NCBI RefSeq assembly: GCF_000381365.1
Contig: NZ_KB905470.1
Location: 1-64,000, forward strand
DNA: 64,000 nt
Direction of reading: 5' to 3'
Source: Bacteroides salyersiae WAL 10018 = DSM 18765 = JCM 12988
GTDB taxonomy: Bacteria; Bacteroidota; Bacteroidia; Bacteroidales; Bacteroidaceae
The notes under the pieces were generated by a model. The model was not told the origin of the DNA. It searched no databases and saw only the letters and a program-made list of their open reading frames with translations. The position numbers and the translations under genes were made by a program. Shown in pieces: positions 53,530-63,179 of the stretch; positions within the stretch are counted from its first letter, which is position 1; each line of letters opens with the position of its first letter.

Positions 53530-54618
53530 TTACTTCTGCTGCAACAGATATTTCAGGTTATCATCGCCCGCGATGCGCTCCAGTTCCTCCTGCACAATCT
53601 GCTTCACCTCTTCCTTGATACGCCGGTAGTTCGCCTGCACCGTTTCTTTCATGCGGTCGTTGCCGTCCTCGTCCGTGAAATCGGTAATGACCGGAATTTT
53701 CTTGTAGGCACGTTCCTCCCGCTTCACCTTCTCGGCATCCACCACAATCTCGCAGTGAAAAATTTTCTGTTCGATACGTTCGTTGAAGTTGTCGGACACC
53801 GAACCGACAAACATTCCCTGCGTCAGACCGGAAATCTTGCTCGGCGGAATGAGCGCATCCATCTGCGTGTTGATGGAGGTGGAAACATCCTGCCGGTTGA
53901 TGGAGATAGACTGCCGTTTCTGCAACACCTTACCGAACCGTTCCGATAGTGTCTTTGCCGTTTCACCTACCACCTGCCCGGAGAAAATGTTACCGACCGT
54001 ATTCATCACCACTTTCGCCTCCTTATCACCGTAGTCGCGCACCAGCTGGCTGAAATCCTGAAATCCCAGACACACGGCAACCTTGTTGCTTCGGGCGGTG
54101 GCTATAAGGTTGTCCAACCCCTTGAAGTATATCGTGGGCAGCTCGTCGATGATGACCGATGACTTCAGCATTCCCTTCTTGTTGATGAGTTTCACGATAC
54201 GGGAGTTATACAATCCGAGAGCCGCCCCGTAGATGTTCTGACGGTCGGGATTGTTGCCCACGCATAGGATTTTCGGCTCTTCGGGATTGTTGATGTCCAG
54301 CGTAAACTCGCTGTCCGACATCACCCAATAGAGCTGCGGGGAAATCATCCTCGAAAGCGGGATTTTCGCCGACGCTATCTGCCCCATGAGCTGCTCCGCA
54401 GCCCCTCCGAGCCAAGCATCCATGAACGGGGAAAGGTAGTTTTCCAGCTCCGGGTAAGAGGTCAGTATCGGGAAAATATCCTCGTAGCGGCGGTTCAAAA
54501 ACTCGATGGCATGGGGAAACGTGCAATACTTCCCGTTCTGATAGATTTTGAGATACCAGATAATGCTGGCAAACAAAATGATAGGTGACTCCACGAAGAA
54601 GTCGCCCTGCTTTTGCAC
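53530..54618 (-). CDS. mobC: MobC coupling protein (t4CP), 3' exon
   Basis: This exon encodes the C-terminal 362 residues of a VirD4/TraG-like coupling ATPase. It begins VQKQGDFFVESPIILF, directly continuing the 5' exon that ends LNLNKTW. It holds the Walker B-like SSVIIDELPTIYFKG segment (near 54170-54120) and CLGFQDFSQLVRDYG. The intron separates the exons between codons (phase 0), so exact splicing gives a 669-residue protein. The frame read without splicing from 54807 includes intron sequence and is not the real start. Confidence 0.9.
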   Translation of the reverse strand: MQKQGDFFVESPIILFASIIWYLKIYQNGKYCTFPHAIEFLNRRYEDIFPILTSYPELENYLSPFMDAWLGGAAEQLMGQIASAKIPLSRMISPQLYWVMSDSEFTLDINNPEEPKILCVGNNPDRQNIYGAALGLYNSRIVKLINKKGMLKSSVIIDELPTIYFKGLDNLIATARSNKVAVCLGFQDFSQLVRDYGDKEAKVVMNTVGNIFSGQVVGETAKTLSERFGKVLQKRQSISINRQDVSTSINTQMDALIPPSKISGLTQGMFVGSVSDNFNERIEQKIFHCEIVVDAEKVKREERAYKKIPVITDFTDEDGNDRMKETVQANYRRIKEEVKQIVQEELERIAGDDNLKYLLQQK

Positions 54619-57035
54619 ATCGGGTAAGTCAAGGGCATTGCTGCCCCCTTCTCCCCTAAGAACCGTACGTGAGAGTTTCCCCTCATACGGCTCAAGCAAC
54701 TCAATATTTCTATTTGTTGTTAGAAATCGGCTCATACTTTCAACATTTTCGTTTATTTCGCTTGTAGCAGTTGTTGTGGACAAGTTGCCGTACAATCGAA
54801 CCACCAACAGATATTTCGTTGACGTTCCATGCTTTTGTACAGTCTATTTCCTTGCCACATAACGGACAAATCCGGTTCTGCTTGTTCCATAAATATAAGA
54901 GAGACTTACGTCCTTTGAGAGATTCCAGCATTTGTTGCTCCTTACGCTGAGAGAAATAATCATCGTATTCCGGGTCAAAAGGATTTGCCTCTCCCTTGAC
55001 TTGCTTGTACGGAGTATAATGTATATCCGACAATCTTTTAAGGGTCAGGTAGTTCACTTTCATACTTTTCGTTTCATATTTCCACGCAAACGTCCATTTG
55101 CGTCCCCGAATTTCATGCCAATACCTGTCTGCGACCCAAGACTTGCGTTTCTTAGGGTGACGACGTAAGGCCCATTTCTTCGTGAGATTATAAATGTGGT
55201 AGTCGCAACCATGAAAAGCATCGGTCGATGCACCATATCGGTAATAGTTACCCCATCCTGTGATTACAGGATTGAGCATTCGTATCAGCGATTCCTGCTT
55301 ACACATCTTATGTCCTTTGACTATGTCACTGATTTTTGCCCTAAAGCGTTTCTGTGCGTCTTTGGACGGAGATGTGTATAGCTTTTTGCCGAACTTCCTT
55401 ACATTGAAACCCAAGAAATCAAATCCGTCATATATGTTCGTAATAGTAGTTTTCTCTTCGGATAAGGTAAGACCTCTTTCTTTGAGAAATTCTATCACTA
55501 TTGGTTTGACTTCGTTTTCCAATAGTTCCTTATCTCGGCCTGTGATTATAAAGTCGTCAGCATAGCGAATAAGATTTACCTTGTAATGGAATGTCTTGTT
55601 GTTACGCCATAGTCTTTTGAATCTTTTAGCCAAGAGCGGCTGAAGCCCGTCAAGTACCATGTTTGCAAGTGTCGGTGATATGATACCTCCTTGTGGCGTA
55701 CCCTCTTCTGTCGGGAATAGTTTTCCGTTGAACACAGCTCCACATTTCAACCATTTTCTGAGTATTGTCTTATCCATAGGGATATTCTCAATGAGCCAGT
55801 CGTGGCTGATGTGGTCGAAACAGCCTTTTATATCTCCCTCCAAAATCCATTCGGGAGAATGTTGGCGGTTTAAAACCGTATCAATCTGACGGATTGCGTC
55901 CATTGTCCTGCGCTTCTTTCGGAAGCCGTAGGAGAAACGGTCGCCTGTCGTTTCGGCTATCGGTTCCAATGCCATGAGATATAAAGCCTGCATCGCCCTG
56001 TCTTTCATGGTCGGTATTCCCAACGGTCGGAGTTTACCGTTCTTTTTCTTGATGTGAACCCTACGGAGTGGCTGCGGATTGTAGCCACGGCGTTTCAGTT
56101 CACTGATTGCTTTGTACTTGCGCTTGGGAGAGTCCCAAAGCTGTTTATCTACTCCAGACGTTTTCTTCCCTTTGTTGGAAGTAACCCTCTTTACAGCCAA
56201 TGCCTTGGCGTAAAAAGAGTGAGTGAGCATCCATTGCAAGGCTTTCACCTTGTTATGTCTGCCTTCTTTCTGAGCCTTTACAATACGCGCTTGAAGCTTT
56301 CGGACATAGGCTTCGCACTTGGACCAGTTCATACCGTCCCAAGTCAGATTCCTGTTGTCAGCAGGCGCACACGATGTCTTAGTTTCGTTCATTTGCTTTC
56401 CTCCTTTTGAAAGTTCTAAAAGTTATCTTGTAAAGAGTTACCATATACGGAAGTCTGCCCACTTTCGTGTCGGATGATGTTATCCACAATCAGCCCGTGA
56501 TGTCGATTCAATCCGTATCCTCCCCATTACAGGGAGGCGTTCGCTTTCTCCGTTATCTCATACCTGCACCCCTTTCGGCTTGCCTTGCGGTTCGCTTACT
56601 CGCGTTGTTACGAGAGAGATACAGGCTTGCCCTGTTCCACGTAATTGACAAAAGGATAGTTTAGGTTCTGTCAAGTCCACCGGCAGTGCCATGTCCGTGT
56701 AACCCCAACATGGGCAGGGGTTATCCGACTGCTTACCTTTTGGTGAGAGCTAAAGTATCTTCCGCTCCTTCAAACCTCACGATGGCTAAAGACAGTTCAC
56801 TTATGTTAACCATGCTATCCAGCCTCGCCACTCGGCAGTATGATACTAACCGCCCTTGACGTTCCCTCACGGTTCAGTCTTGTCCTTTCGGAGAGTGTAC
56901 TTTGTCCTATAAGCTTGGCACAACCCATCACTGGAGATGCACCTTATAGTAGGCTACCGCTGACGGAACAGCGGGTTAAATCATGCAACTAATATCACTG
57001 TTTAACAATCAATTACGCGACTTTACAGGTCACAC
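54619..57035 (-). mobile_element. Group II intron inserted in mobC
   Basis: 2417 nt. The 5' end is GTGTGACC (complement of 57028-57035), matching GUGYG; the 3' end is AT. A 34-nt domain V hairpin lies at 54660-54693 (GAGCCGTATGAGGGG, GAAA-type loop, CGTACGGTTC), followed by a domain VI-like stem. The encoded reverse transcriptase lies in domain IV. A possible EBS1 (CCAAG, complement of 56914-56918) can pair with the last exon bases CTTGG. Without splicing, mobC stops one codon into the intron. Confidence 0.9.
54740..56392 (-). CDS. Group II intron reverse transcriptase/maturase (LtrA-like)
   Basis: 550 residues. RT domains include LRPLGIPTMKDRAMQALYLMALEP, the catalytic RYADDFII near 283, and TPQGGIISP near 238. 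The maturase X domain (about 345-440) has FLGFNVRKFGK just before it. A C-terminal HNH-like zinc part has CPLCGKE and LVHNNC, but the central His pair is replaced (VNEIS), so endonuclease activity is doubtful. It should promote splicing of the intron from mobC mRNA and retromobility. Confidence 0.93.
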   Translation of the reverse strand: MNETKTSCAPADNRNLTWDGMNWSKCEAYVRKLQARIVKAQKEGRHNKVKALQWMLTHSFYAKALAVKRVTSNKGKKTSGVDKQLWDSPKRKYKAISELKRRGYNPQPLRRVHIKKKNGKLRPLGIPTMKDRAMQALYLMALEPIAETTGDRFSYGFRKKRRTMDAIRQIDTVLNRQHSPEWILEGDIKGCFDHISHDWLIENIPMDKTILRKWLKCGAVFNGKLFPTEEGTPQGGIISPTLANMVLDGLQPLLAKRFKRLWRNNKTFHYKVNLIRYADDFIITGRDKELLENEVKPIVIEFLKERGLTLSEEKTTITNIYDGFDFLGFNVRKFGKKLYTSPSKDAQKRFRAKISDIVKGHKMCKQESLIRMLNPVITGWGNYYRYGASTDAFHGCDYHIYNLTKKWALRRHPKKRKSWVADRYWHEIRGRKWTFAWKYETKSMKVNYLTLKRLSDIHYTPYKQVKGEANPFDPEYDDYFSQRKEQQMLESLKGRKSLLYLWNKQNRICPLCGKEIDCTKAWNVNEISVGGSIVRQLVHNNCYKRNKRKC

Positions 57036-57956
57036 CCAAGTTTTATTGAGGTTAAGCATTATCGTGTAGGCACTCTCGTAAGCGTCCGTAATATCCTCCA
57101 TGAAATCCGGGTGTATGGGATTGCAACGGTGTGAGCGTCGCGGGTCGTCGAAATTGATCACATAGAATTTCGGCTTCACCTTGTAGCCCTCCGGGTGGTT
57201 CAGCAAATGGTTGTAGGCTATGGTGGACAAGTCACTGAATTTGAAGTCATATACATACATCGAGAAGCCCTTTTCAATCTGTTGCTTGATAAAATTGTTT
57301 ACCACGGCGTATGACTTGCCGCTGCCCGGCGTACCCAACACGATGGACGCACGGAAGGGATTCACCACATTGATCCAGCCATTGTTCCAACGCTTTTTGT
57401 AATAGAAGCGTGTGGGCAGATTGACCGAATACTCGCTTTCGATGAGCCTCGTTTCCTGCATGAAACTCTCATTCTCGTTGTTGAAAACATCCTCCATCAG
57501 ATTGTGTTTCAACAGGCGGCTCATCCACAGCCCGCCCATCAAAAGACAGACATAGCCCGTGCCGATGGTAAGGATATACAAGCCCGTCACCGCTTCAACC
57601 GGCAGCGGCAGAGCCAGTATCCACCAGTTGAGGAAAAACAGCACGAATCCGGCGGCGAGTGCCGTCCATATTCTTCCCCAAGTGATTTTCTCGCCCTTGA
57701 CCCCTTTCGTACCCAGACAGGACAGGGCAAGCAGCAGGACGGCAAACAGTTTCGTGTACAGAATGGAATGGAACAGCCCCGCCGTGCGGTCGAAGTTCAG
57801 AAGGATTTTGTCCACCACACCGATGTTCACGCCCCATAGCCGGATGGCTTCGTAGCAGAACCAGTACACGTTCATGACCACTAAAATGATACTCACGGCA
57901 CGCAGAAAATCCATGATTTTCGCCAATGCCCTCAAATCGTCTTCTTGTTGTGACAT
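57036..57956 (-). CDS. mobC: MobC coupling protein (t4CP), 5' exon
   Basis: The N-terminal 307 residues of the coupling protein that links the relaxosome to the transfer channel. About four membrane segments lie in residues 10-150 (for example IILVVMNVYWFCYEAI and LFAVLLLALSCLG). Walker A is GTPGSGKSYAVVNNF near 210-224. The exon ends LNLNKTW; the next in-frame codons are intron GTG and TGA. It starts 30 bp after the stop of mobB, in the order mobA-mobB-mobC. Confidence 0.9.
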
Positions 57957-57986
57957 ACATTGATTTTTTAATTGTTGATACTCCGA

Positions 57987-59234
57987 TTACAAACCCAAGC
58001 CCTTGCGCTTTTTCTTCTTTTTGCGCTTCATCGCCCGGATGAAAGCCTCTTCCTCGGCATCTACCGCCGGACCTTCGGGAGTGAGCAAGCCCATTCCGCC
58101 CGATACGTCTTCACGGTCGTATGCGGTCTGTCCGTGTGCCTTGTCCGCAGCATCCATAGGGATGGATAACGGTATCGGCGGTTGTCCGGCGTATGGCAGG
58201 GTGAAGTGTTCCTGCAAGGCATTCGCCGAAAGCTCCTTGCCCATGCGCGAACCGTTCAGCACACTCCCCGTGCGGTGGTCGATGAAGGTAGCCCCGTAGA
58301 TGCGCCCTTCCTCCGTGTAGCGCAGTACGGTGTCGATGCCCTTCTCTTTAAGTTGGGAAACAAACCTATCCTTGTCATAAGTGCCTTGCAGCACGGAAAG
58401 AACGGTACGTTTCGTCATGTCTGCCAGTTTCCTGTCCTTAATCTCCGATCTGGAACGTACAAACTTCTTCTGCATGGCTTCATAGCCTGCGGACTTCCCG
58501 AAGAGCGAGGACTTGAACGGGTTGCCCACCTTGTTGCCCCTGCCGTCCGTGACGGAATAGACCAGCCCGTGATATTCCCGTCCGCGCACGTTACCCCTCG
58601 CTTCCTCCACCGTCAGGTTATAGATGGAAAGGAGCGCACGGTATTCGCCCATCGTCTGGAAACGGTACTGCCCGTTCAGAGCTTTCACGGTGCCAGCCAC
58701 CTGCTTCTTCACATCGCCTGCTGATGCGTCCACCTTGCGCAACGGGTTATCCAATCTCTGATTTTTACGTTCTGCCGGATGCAATCCGTACTTCTGTTCC
58801 AGTTCCCTGCGAATACGGTCGCTGCGGCGGTAGAGAAAATCCCGGTTGAGCCTTTTCCCGTTTTCGTCCACGTTGACCGTTACGATGTGCAGGTGGTGGC
58901 GGTCTATGTCCTCGTGCTTGAAAACAAGATAAGGCTGGTTTCCGAAACCGAGTTTTTCCAGATACTCGCGGGCGATATTCTGCAACTCAATATCGGTCAG
59001 CACATCCTCTGGGTGCGGGTTGAGCGAGATATGCACCACCGGCTTCTCGACCTTCATCTGCGGTGGCAGGAAGGTGTGGAAACCCTCCATCGCCTTGCTT
59101 ATGTCCACCGTTCCCGAACCGTCATTGTAGATGCGGTTGGTGGTGAGAAGCCGCCCCTGCGCCTCGTTAATCTTCTCCCCGTTGTAGGCAATCGCGCCGT
59201 ACAACGAGTCTCCTACACTGATTTTTGCGACCAT
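57987..59234 (-). CDS. mobB: Relaxase MobB of the ICE
   Basis: 415 residues. The MOBP-type motif FKHEDIDRHHLHIVTVNVD near 104-122 holds the His triad. The N-terminal MVAKISVGDSLYGAIAYN carries Tyr12 and Tyr17 as nucleophile candidates. The C-terminus is basic (KRKKKKKRKGLGL). It nicks the ICE oriT and leads the strand into the recipient. It overlaps mobA by 22 nt and precedes mobC. Confidence 0.93.
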   Translation of the reverse strand: MVAKISVGDSLYGAIAYNGEKINEAQGRLLTTNRIYNDGSGTVDISKAMEGFHTFLPPQMKVEKPVVHISLNPHPEDVLTDIELQNIAREYLEKLGFGNQPYLVFKHEDIDRHHLHIVTVNVDENGKRLNRDFLYRRSDRIRRELEQKYGLHPAERKNQRLDNPLRKVDASAGDVKKQVAGTVKALNGQYRFQTMGEYRALLSIYNLTVEEARGNVRGREYHGLVYSVTDGRGNKVGNPFKSSLFGKSAGYEAMQKKFVRSRSEIKDRKLADMTKRTVLSVLQGTYDKDRFVSQLKEKGIDTVLRYTEEGRIYGATFIDHRTGSVLNGSRMGKELSANALQEHFTLPYAGQPPIPLSIPMDAADKAHGQTAYDREDVSGGMGLLTPEGPAVDAEEEAFIRAMKRKKKKKRKGLGL

Positions 59235-59641
59235 TTTGCTTCCATTTCTCTCGACAATTCCACAATCTGACGGCTCAGTTTCACGAGTTCGACGGTGCGT
59301 TGCTCCAGCTTGTAGAGCAACGCCATCGCTTTTTTCTCGGAAAAATGCAGCCTCAATTCCTTCACGACTTGGTTGTAATTCGTCCCCACGGCGCGGAACT
59401 GCGCATGAAAATCCGATAGCTTGGTGTAGTAGTCCACCAGCGTCTTGTCCACCTTCAGCACCTTGAACGGTTGCCCGAAGAAGTGCGCTTTGAGGAAAAC
59501 CGACCTTGCATAGACACCCGATTTTCCAAACATGGCGAGGAAACGGTTGTGTTCCTCTTCGTTGAAACGGACGGTGTAGCGGTACACCGCCGGATCGAGT
59601 TTGGGATTTCTCCCTGCTTTGCTTTTCCTTTTCTCTTTCAT
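59213..59641 (-). CDS. mobA: Relaxosome accessory protein MobA
   Basis: 142 residues. YRYTVRFNEEEHNRFLAMF followed by ARSVFLKAHFF is the ribbon-helix-helix-like DNA-binding part, and the C-terminal half is helical. It binds oriT and helps MobB. It is the first gene of the mob operon, with oriT expected in the upstream gap. Confidence 0.9.
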   Translation of the reverse strand: MKEKRKSKAGRNPKLDPAVYRYTVRFNEEEHNRFLAMFGKSGVYARSVFLKAHFFGQPFKVLKVDKTLVDYYTKLSDFHAQFRAVGTNYNQVVKELRLHFSEKKAMALLYKLEQRTVELVKLSRQIVELSREMEAKWSQKSV

Positions 59642-60322
59642 ATCACTTTGGATTTAGCGGATTGACGGCATAAGCCGCCGCTTCTGTTCACGGCACCGCA
59701 GTTCTGAAAGGCTTTCCGACTTCGGAGGGAAAGCCCGTCCCCTGCAAGGGCAAGTGCTTTTCGTGGCTGCTCAAAATATTTTGAGCGGCTGAAAAGACAT
59801 CTTGCTATGTTCAGGTGAACATAAAAATCCGTCAGGGGACGGATTGGGAAGATACCTTTCAGGACTCCGGCTGCGCCACCATCGGCGAACCCTGCTGTCC
59901 GGGGGCAAAGTTACGCCCTTAAAGCGGTATCGGACAGATGCTTGACCCGGTCAATGACTGCCAACCGGCGCAACGTGCTGCCACTTGCTTGGGAAGTGAT
60001 ACAAGTTTCAAAATATCATTGTTTATTTGCAGCATGATTCGGATGAAGGACTGAAAGCACACCCCTTCAATCGGATGTTCGGACAGCAATCCGGGCATCT
60101 GTCCAAACGGTCGGAAGCGGGTGTGAACGGACAACCGGATTTCCATTCCCGTATTCATGCGTATGAACCAAGGCTTGGACGGGTGGATATGCAATCGGAT
60201 GTCCGCAGGCTTGGACGGATTGGTGAACAGGTAAATGAACGGACGGTAAAGCGTGCGTGCGTATGAATGGCAATACGCTGCCGTGACCGGACAGATGTGT
60301 AACTTAATAAATTATCAAACAA
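59642..60322. other. mob-tra intergenic region, likely oriT
   Basis: 681 bases between divergent mobA and traA without a credible gene. It contains the palindrome GCTCAAAATATTTTGAGC (59769-59786), the hairpin AATCCGTC/GACGGATT (59826-59845), and the direct repeat AGGCTTGGACGG (60171-60182 and 60207-60218). In CTnDOT oriT lies next to mobA. Which repeat marks the nick site is unknown. Confidence 0.55.
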
Positions 60323-61078
60323 ATGAAAGAGACAACTTATGTGGCAATCTCCACGCAGAAAGGAGGGGCCGGAAAGACAACCCTGACAGTGCTTGTGGCA
60401 AGCTACCTGCACTATGTGAAAGGCTACAACGTGGCCGTGGTGGACTGCGACTTTCCGCAGTACAGTATTCATGACATGCGCAAGCGTGACCTGAAAGCCG
60501 TCATGGAGGACGGGCATTACAAAGTGATGGCGTATGAGCAGCTCAAGCGGCTGAAGAAAAACCCGTACACAATCAGATGCAGCCGCGCGGAGGATGCGAT
60601 AAGAACCGCCGAAAATCTGACGGAGGCACAGCCCGACCTTGATTTCGTGTTCTTCGACCTGCCGGGTACTATCAACAATGCCGATGTGGTACAGACTATC
60701 GCCAAGATGGACTACATCTTCACACCCATCATCGCAGACAGGGTGGTGATGGAAAGTTCCATCAAGTTCGCCACAGTCATTAACGAACAGATGATAAGCA
60801 CGGGAAAATCCGGCATCAAAGGAATCTACCTTGTGTGGAACATGGTGGACGGACGCGAGAAGACGGAACTATACAAGGCATACGACAAGGTATGCGCCGA
60901 GTTCGCCCTGCCTATCCTCGAAACATTCCTGCCGGACAGCAAGCGTTTCCGCAAGGAAACAGCGGCGGAGCGCAAGGCGGTGTTCCGTTCCACGGCGTTC
61001 CCTGCGGACAAGACACTGGTACGCGGCAGCAACCTTGACCGCCTTGTGGATGAAATTCTCGGTATCATCAAAAATTGA
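60323..61078 (+). CDS. traA: TraA, ParA-family ATPase
   Basis: 251 residues. The deviant Walker A is STQKGGAGKTTL near 9-20, then VVDCDFPQYS (switch I) near 39-48 and FVFFDLPGT (Walker B) near 110-118. It is the first gene of the CTnDOT-type tra operon. ParA-like proteins of ICEs may position the element or the transfer machinery; the role here is not known. The next gene starts 5 bp later. Confidence 0.9.
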   Translation: MKETTYVAISTQKGGAGKTTLTVLVASYLHYVKGYNVAVVDCDFPQYSIHDMRKRDLKAVMEDGHYKVMAYEQLKRLKKNPYTIRCSRAEDAIRTAENLTEAQPDLDFVFFDLPGTINNADVVQTIAKMDYIFTPIIADRVVMESSIKFATVINEQMISTGKSGIKGIYLVWNMVDGREKTELYKAYDKVCAEFALPILETFLPDSKRFRKETAAERKAVFRSTAFPADKTLVRGSNLDRLVDEILGIIKN

Positions 61079-61083
61079 GTGTC

Positions 61084-61533
61084 ATGGCAAAGAAAGCAAG
61101 AATCGAGGACATCGACAGTGATGCCATAATCAACTCGTTCCGTATGGACGATGCAAGCATACCGCCGGAAGCAAGAAGCACGGACGGCAATGTATCGGAT
61201 CTACCACCGAAGGAAGAACCGCAGTCGGCCGGACCCCAACCTGCATCACGTCCCAAAGAAGAAACGGAACGCAGGCGCAGGAACGGCAAGCCGGAGAAGA
61301 CGGATTACGATTCCATGTTCGTGCGGGAGTCCAATGTCACGGCAAGGCTCGGAAAACAGGTGTACATCCGAAAGGAGTACCACGACCGCATACTGAAAAT
61401 GCTACATATCATCGGAGGTAACGAGGTGACTATCGCCGGTTTTCTTGACAACGTGCTGACCTACCATTTCACACAGTTTCAAGACGAGATAGCGGAATCC
61501 TTCAAGCGACACATGGAGTCATACAATTTATAA
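61084..61533 (+). CDS. traB: TraB, DUF3408 protein
   Basis: 149 residues from the ATG at 61084 (MAKKARIEDID). A disordered charged first half is followed by a C-terminal DUF3408 domain: VYIRKEYHDRILKMLHIIGGNEVTIAGFLDNVLTYHF. This resembles a ribbon-helix-helix fold and may bind DNA, perhaps with TraA as a ParB-like partner; that is inference. Confidence 0.85.
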   Translation: MAKKARIEDIDSDAIINSFRMDDASIPPEARSTDGNVSDLPPKEEPQSAGPQPASRPKEETERRRRNGKPEKTDYDSMFVRESNVTARLGKQVYIRKEYHDRILKMLHIIGGNEVTIAGFLDNVLTYHFTQFQDEIAESFKRHMESYNL

Positions 61534-61553
61534 ACATTTTAATCAATAACAAC

Positions 61554-61913
61554 ATGAGAAGAAAGATGAATGACAGTCAGGCGGACAGCCTGCAAACAAG
61601 AAAGAGTGAGAGAAACGTTGCCCGTGCAGCGAAGTGTGCAACCGACAAAGGTCTGGGAAAGACCTGTGATGTTCCCGGAAAGGGAAAGGGCAGCAAGCCT
61701 ATTGCGGCTTTCCTGCAATCGTCGGAAATCAAAACACGACAGTGCATATACATCTCCCGTGAAGTCCATGAGAAAGTCGCTATTGTCGCCAACCGATTGG
61801 GAAACGGATTGAGCATCGGCAAGTTCGTGGACAATGTTCTCCGTGACCATTTCAGACAATACGGTGAGAAGTACATGGAACAGATTGAAAACGCCAAAAA
61901 AGTGAGATTATGA
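61554..61913 (+). CDS. traC: TraC, DUF3408 protein
   Basis: 119 residues. It has the same C-terminal DUF3408 pattern as TraB (CIYISREVHEKVAIVANRLGNGLSIGKFVDNVLRDHF), so the two look like an old duplication. The stop overlaps traD by 4 nt. Confidence 0.83.
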   Translation: MRRKMNDSQADSLQTRKSERNVARAAKCATDKGLGKTCDVPGKGKGSKPIAAFLQSSEIKTRQCIYISREVHEKVAIVANRLGNGLSIGKFVDNVLRDHFRQYGEKYMEQIENAKKVRL

Positions 61914-62650
61914 CAAAAGTATTCTTGATTGTATCGGTTGCCTGCAACGTCTGGTTCCTGCTCATGTTATTGTCTGACAGAATAACGGAAACAAAATTCG
62001 TCCGGTTCCTCAAAGGGGCTGCCGGATTATGGCGGTCGTTGGGAACGAAGAGTGAAAAGCAAGATACCTTGCATAGTGAAGCCTCGGATGAAGATGCGGA
62101 CATCATCGGTAAGAGCCGTTTCAGGATGGCTCCAACTCGGACAACCGCTGCCATATCGACGCAAGAAGCAGCCATTTCGGAAAAAGGCATTGAGCTGTCG
62201 GAAGAAGAGGCTACTTTTGACGACGGAAACACGGAAACCGCATCGCGCCCGACACAAGTCCCGGAGGATAAACTCGATGAAACCTTCACGAGCATATCGC
62301 CGGAGGAACTGGAATACGGAGAGGATGAGCCGGAGGATGATGAACCGGGCAAGGGACAGGCTTCGGGAAGTGCATTCGAGGACATCGACATGGCAGTACG
62401 AACAATAAAGAAGGACTCACCGTCCGAAGCGGAGATGCGACACGCTGGAAAAGTCATGACGGAGCTTGACGGGACGGAGCTTTACTCCAGAATAACGGAA
62501 CGCTTGACCGACGAAGCAATGAGCGAGAGGCTTGCCAAAGCAATGGCAGTCTTTGTGGACACGGTAAACACTACCGTGGCACAAGCAAAAAGCAAAGTGT
62601 TCGTCGTGCCTGACAACATCGAGGAGTTCGACATCCGCAACTATGTATGA
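61910..62650 (+). CDS. traD: TraD, conjugation protein with N-terminal membrane anchor
   Basis: 246 residues. One membrane segment (FLIVSVACNVWFLLMLL, about 4-20) is followed by an acidic disordered region (about 60-150) and a helical C-terminus. No enzymatic motif is visible. Its position in the CTnDOT tra order supports the name. 200 bp without a gene follow before traE. Confidence 0.78.
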   Translation: MTKVFLIVSVACNVWFLLMLLSDRITETKFVRFLKGAAGLWRSLGTKSEKQDTLHSEASDEDADIIGKSRFRMAPTRTTAAISTQEAAISEKGIELSEEEATFDDGNTETASRPTQVPEDKLDETFTSISPEELEYGEDEPEDDEPGKGQASGSAFEDIDMAVRTIKKDSPSEAEMRHAGKVMTELDGTELYSRITERLTDEAMSERLAKAMAVFVDTVNTTVAQAKSKVFVVPDNIEEFDIRNYV

Positions 62651-62850
62651 CAACTGAAAAAGGAAAGAACATGAAGGAATGACAATCAACCCACGCGGCG
62701 AGGAAGCGCAAGGCGCATCCGGTACGCAACGGACACACCCAAGTCCGTGGAAACAAAAGGGCGACCACTAAACCAAAGTAAAGTAAAAAAGTATCAACCG
62801 CCCGACAAAGGACCATCCACCCTTTCGACGGCAAAAAACAAGGACAGTTT

Positions 62851-63168
62851 ATGAACAAGAACATCGTAAGAAACAGAAAAACAATCCTCTCTGCGGCACT
62901 CATCATCGCCGCAACCGCCTCCGCCTTCGCGCAGGGAAACGGCATCGCGGGCATCAACGAAGCCACCTCTATGGTGAGTTCCTATTTCGACCCCGGCACG
63001 AAACTGATATACGCCATCGGCGCGGTCGTCGGGCTTATCGGGGGCGTGAAAGTGTACGGGAAATTTTCATCGGGCGACCCCGACACCTCAAAAACAGCCG
63101 CAAGCTGGTTCGGCGCGTGCATCTTCCTGATTGTAGCCGCCACCATCCTGCGCTCATTCTTCCTCTAA
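62851..63168 (+). CDS. traE: TraE, DUF4134 protein
   Basis: 105 residues. An N-terminal signal-like segment (ILSAALIIAATASAFAQG, about 12-29) is followed by two hydrophobic segments (LIYAIGAVVGLIGGVKVY and ACIFLIVAATILRSFF). It resembles a VirB2-like small pilin-type subunit of the transfer channel; that comparison is inference. Confidence 0.92.
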   Translation: MNKNIVRNRKTILSAALIIAATASAFAQGNGIAGINEATSMVSSYFDPGTKLIYAIGAVVGLIGGVKVYGKFSSGDPDTSKTAASWFGACIFLIVAATILRSFFL

Positions 63169-63179
63169 TATAATAATGT

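Noticed and set aside
60027..60266. 79-codon frame between mobA and traA
   Set aside because: Composition is repeat-driven, no family pattern is visible, and the region is more likely oriT or tra promoter.
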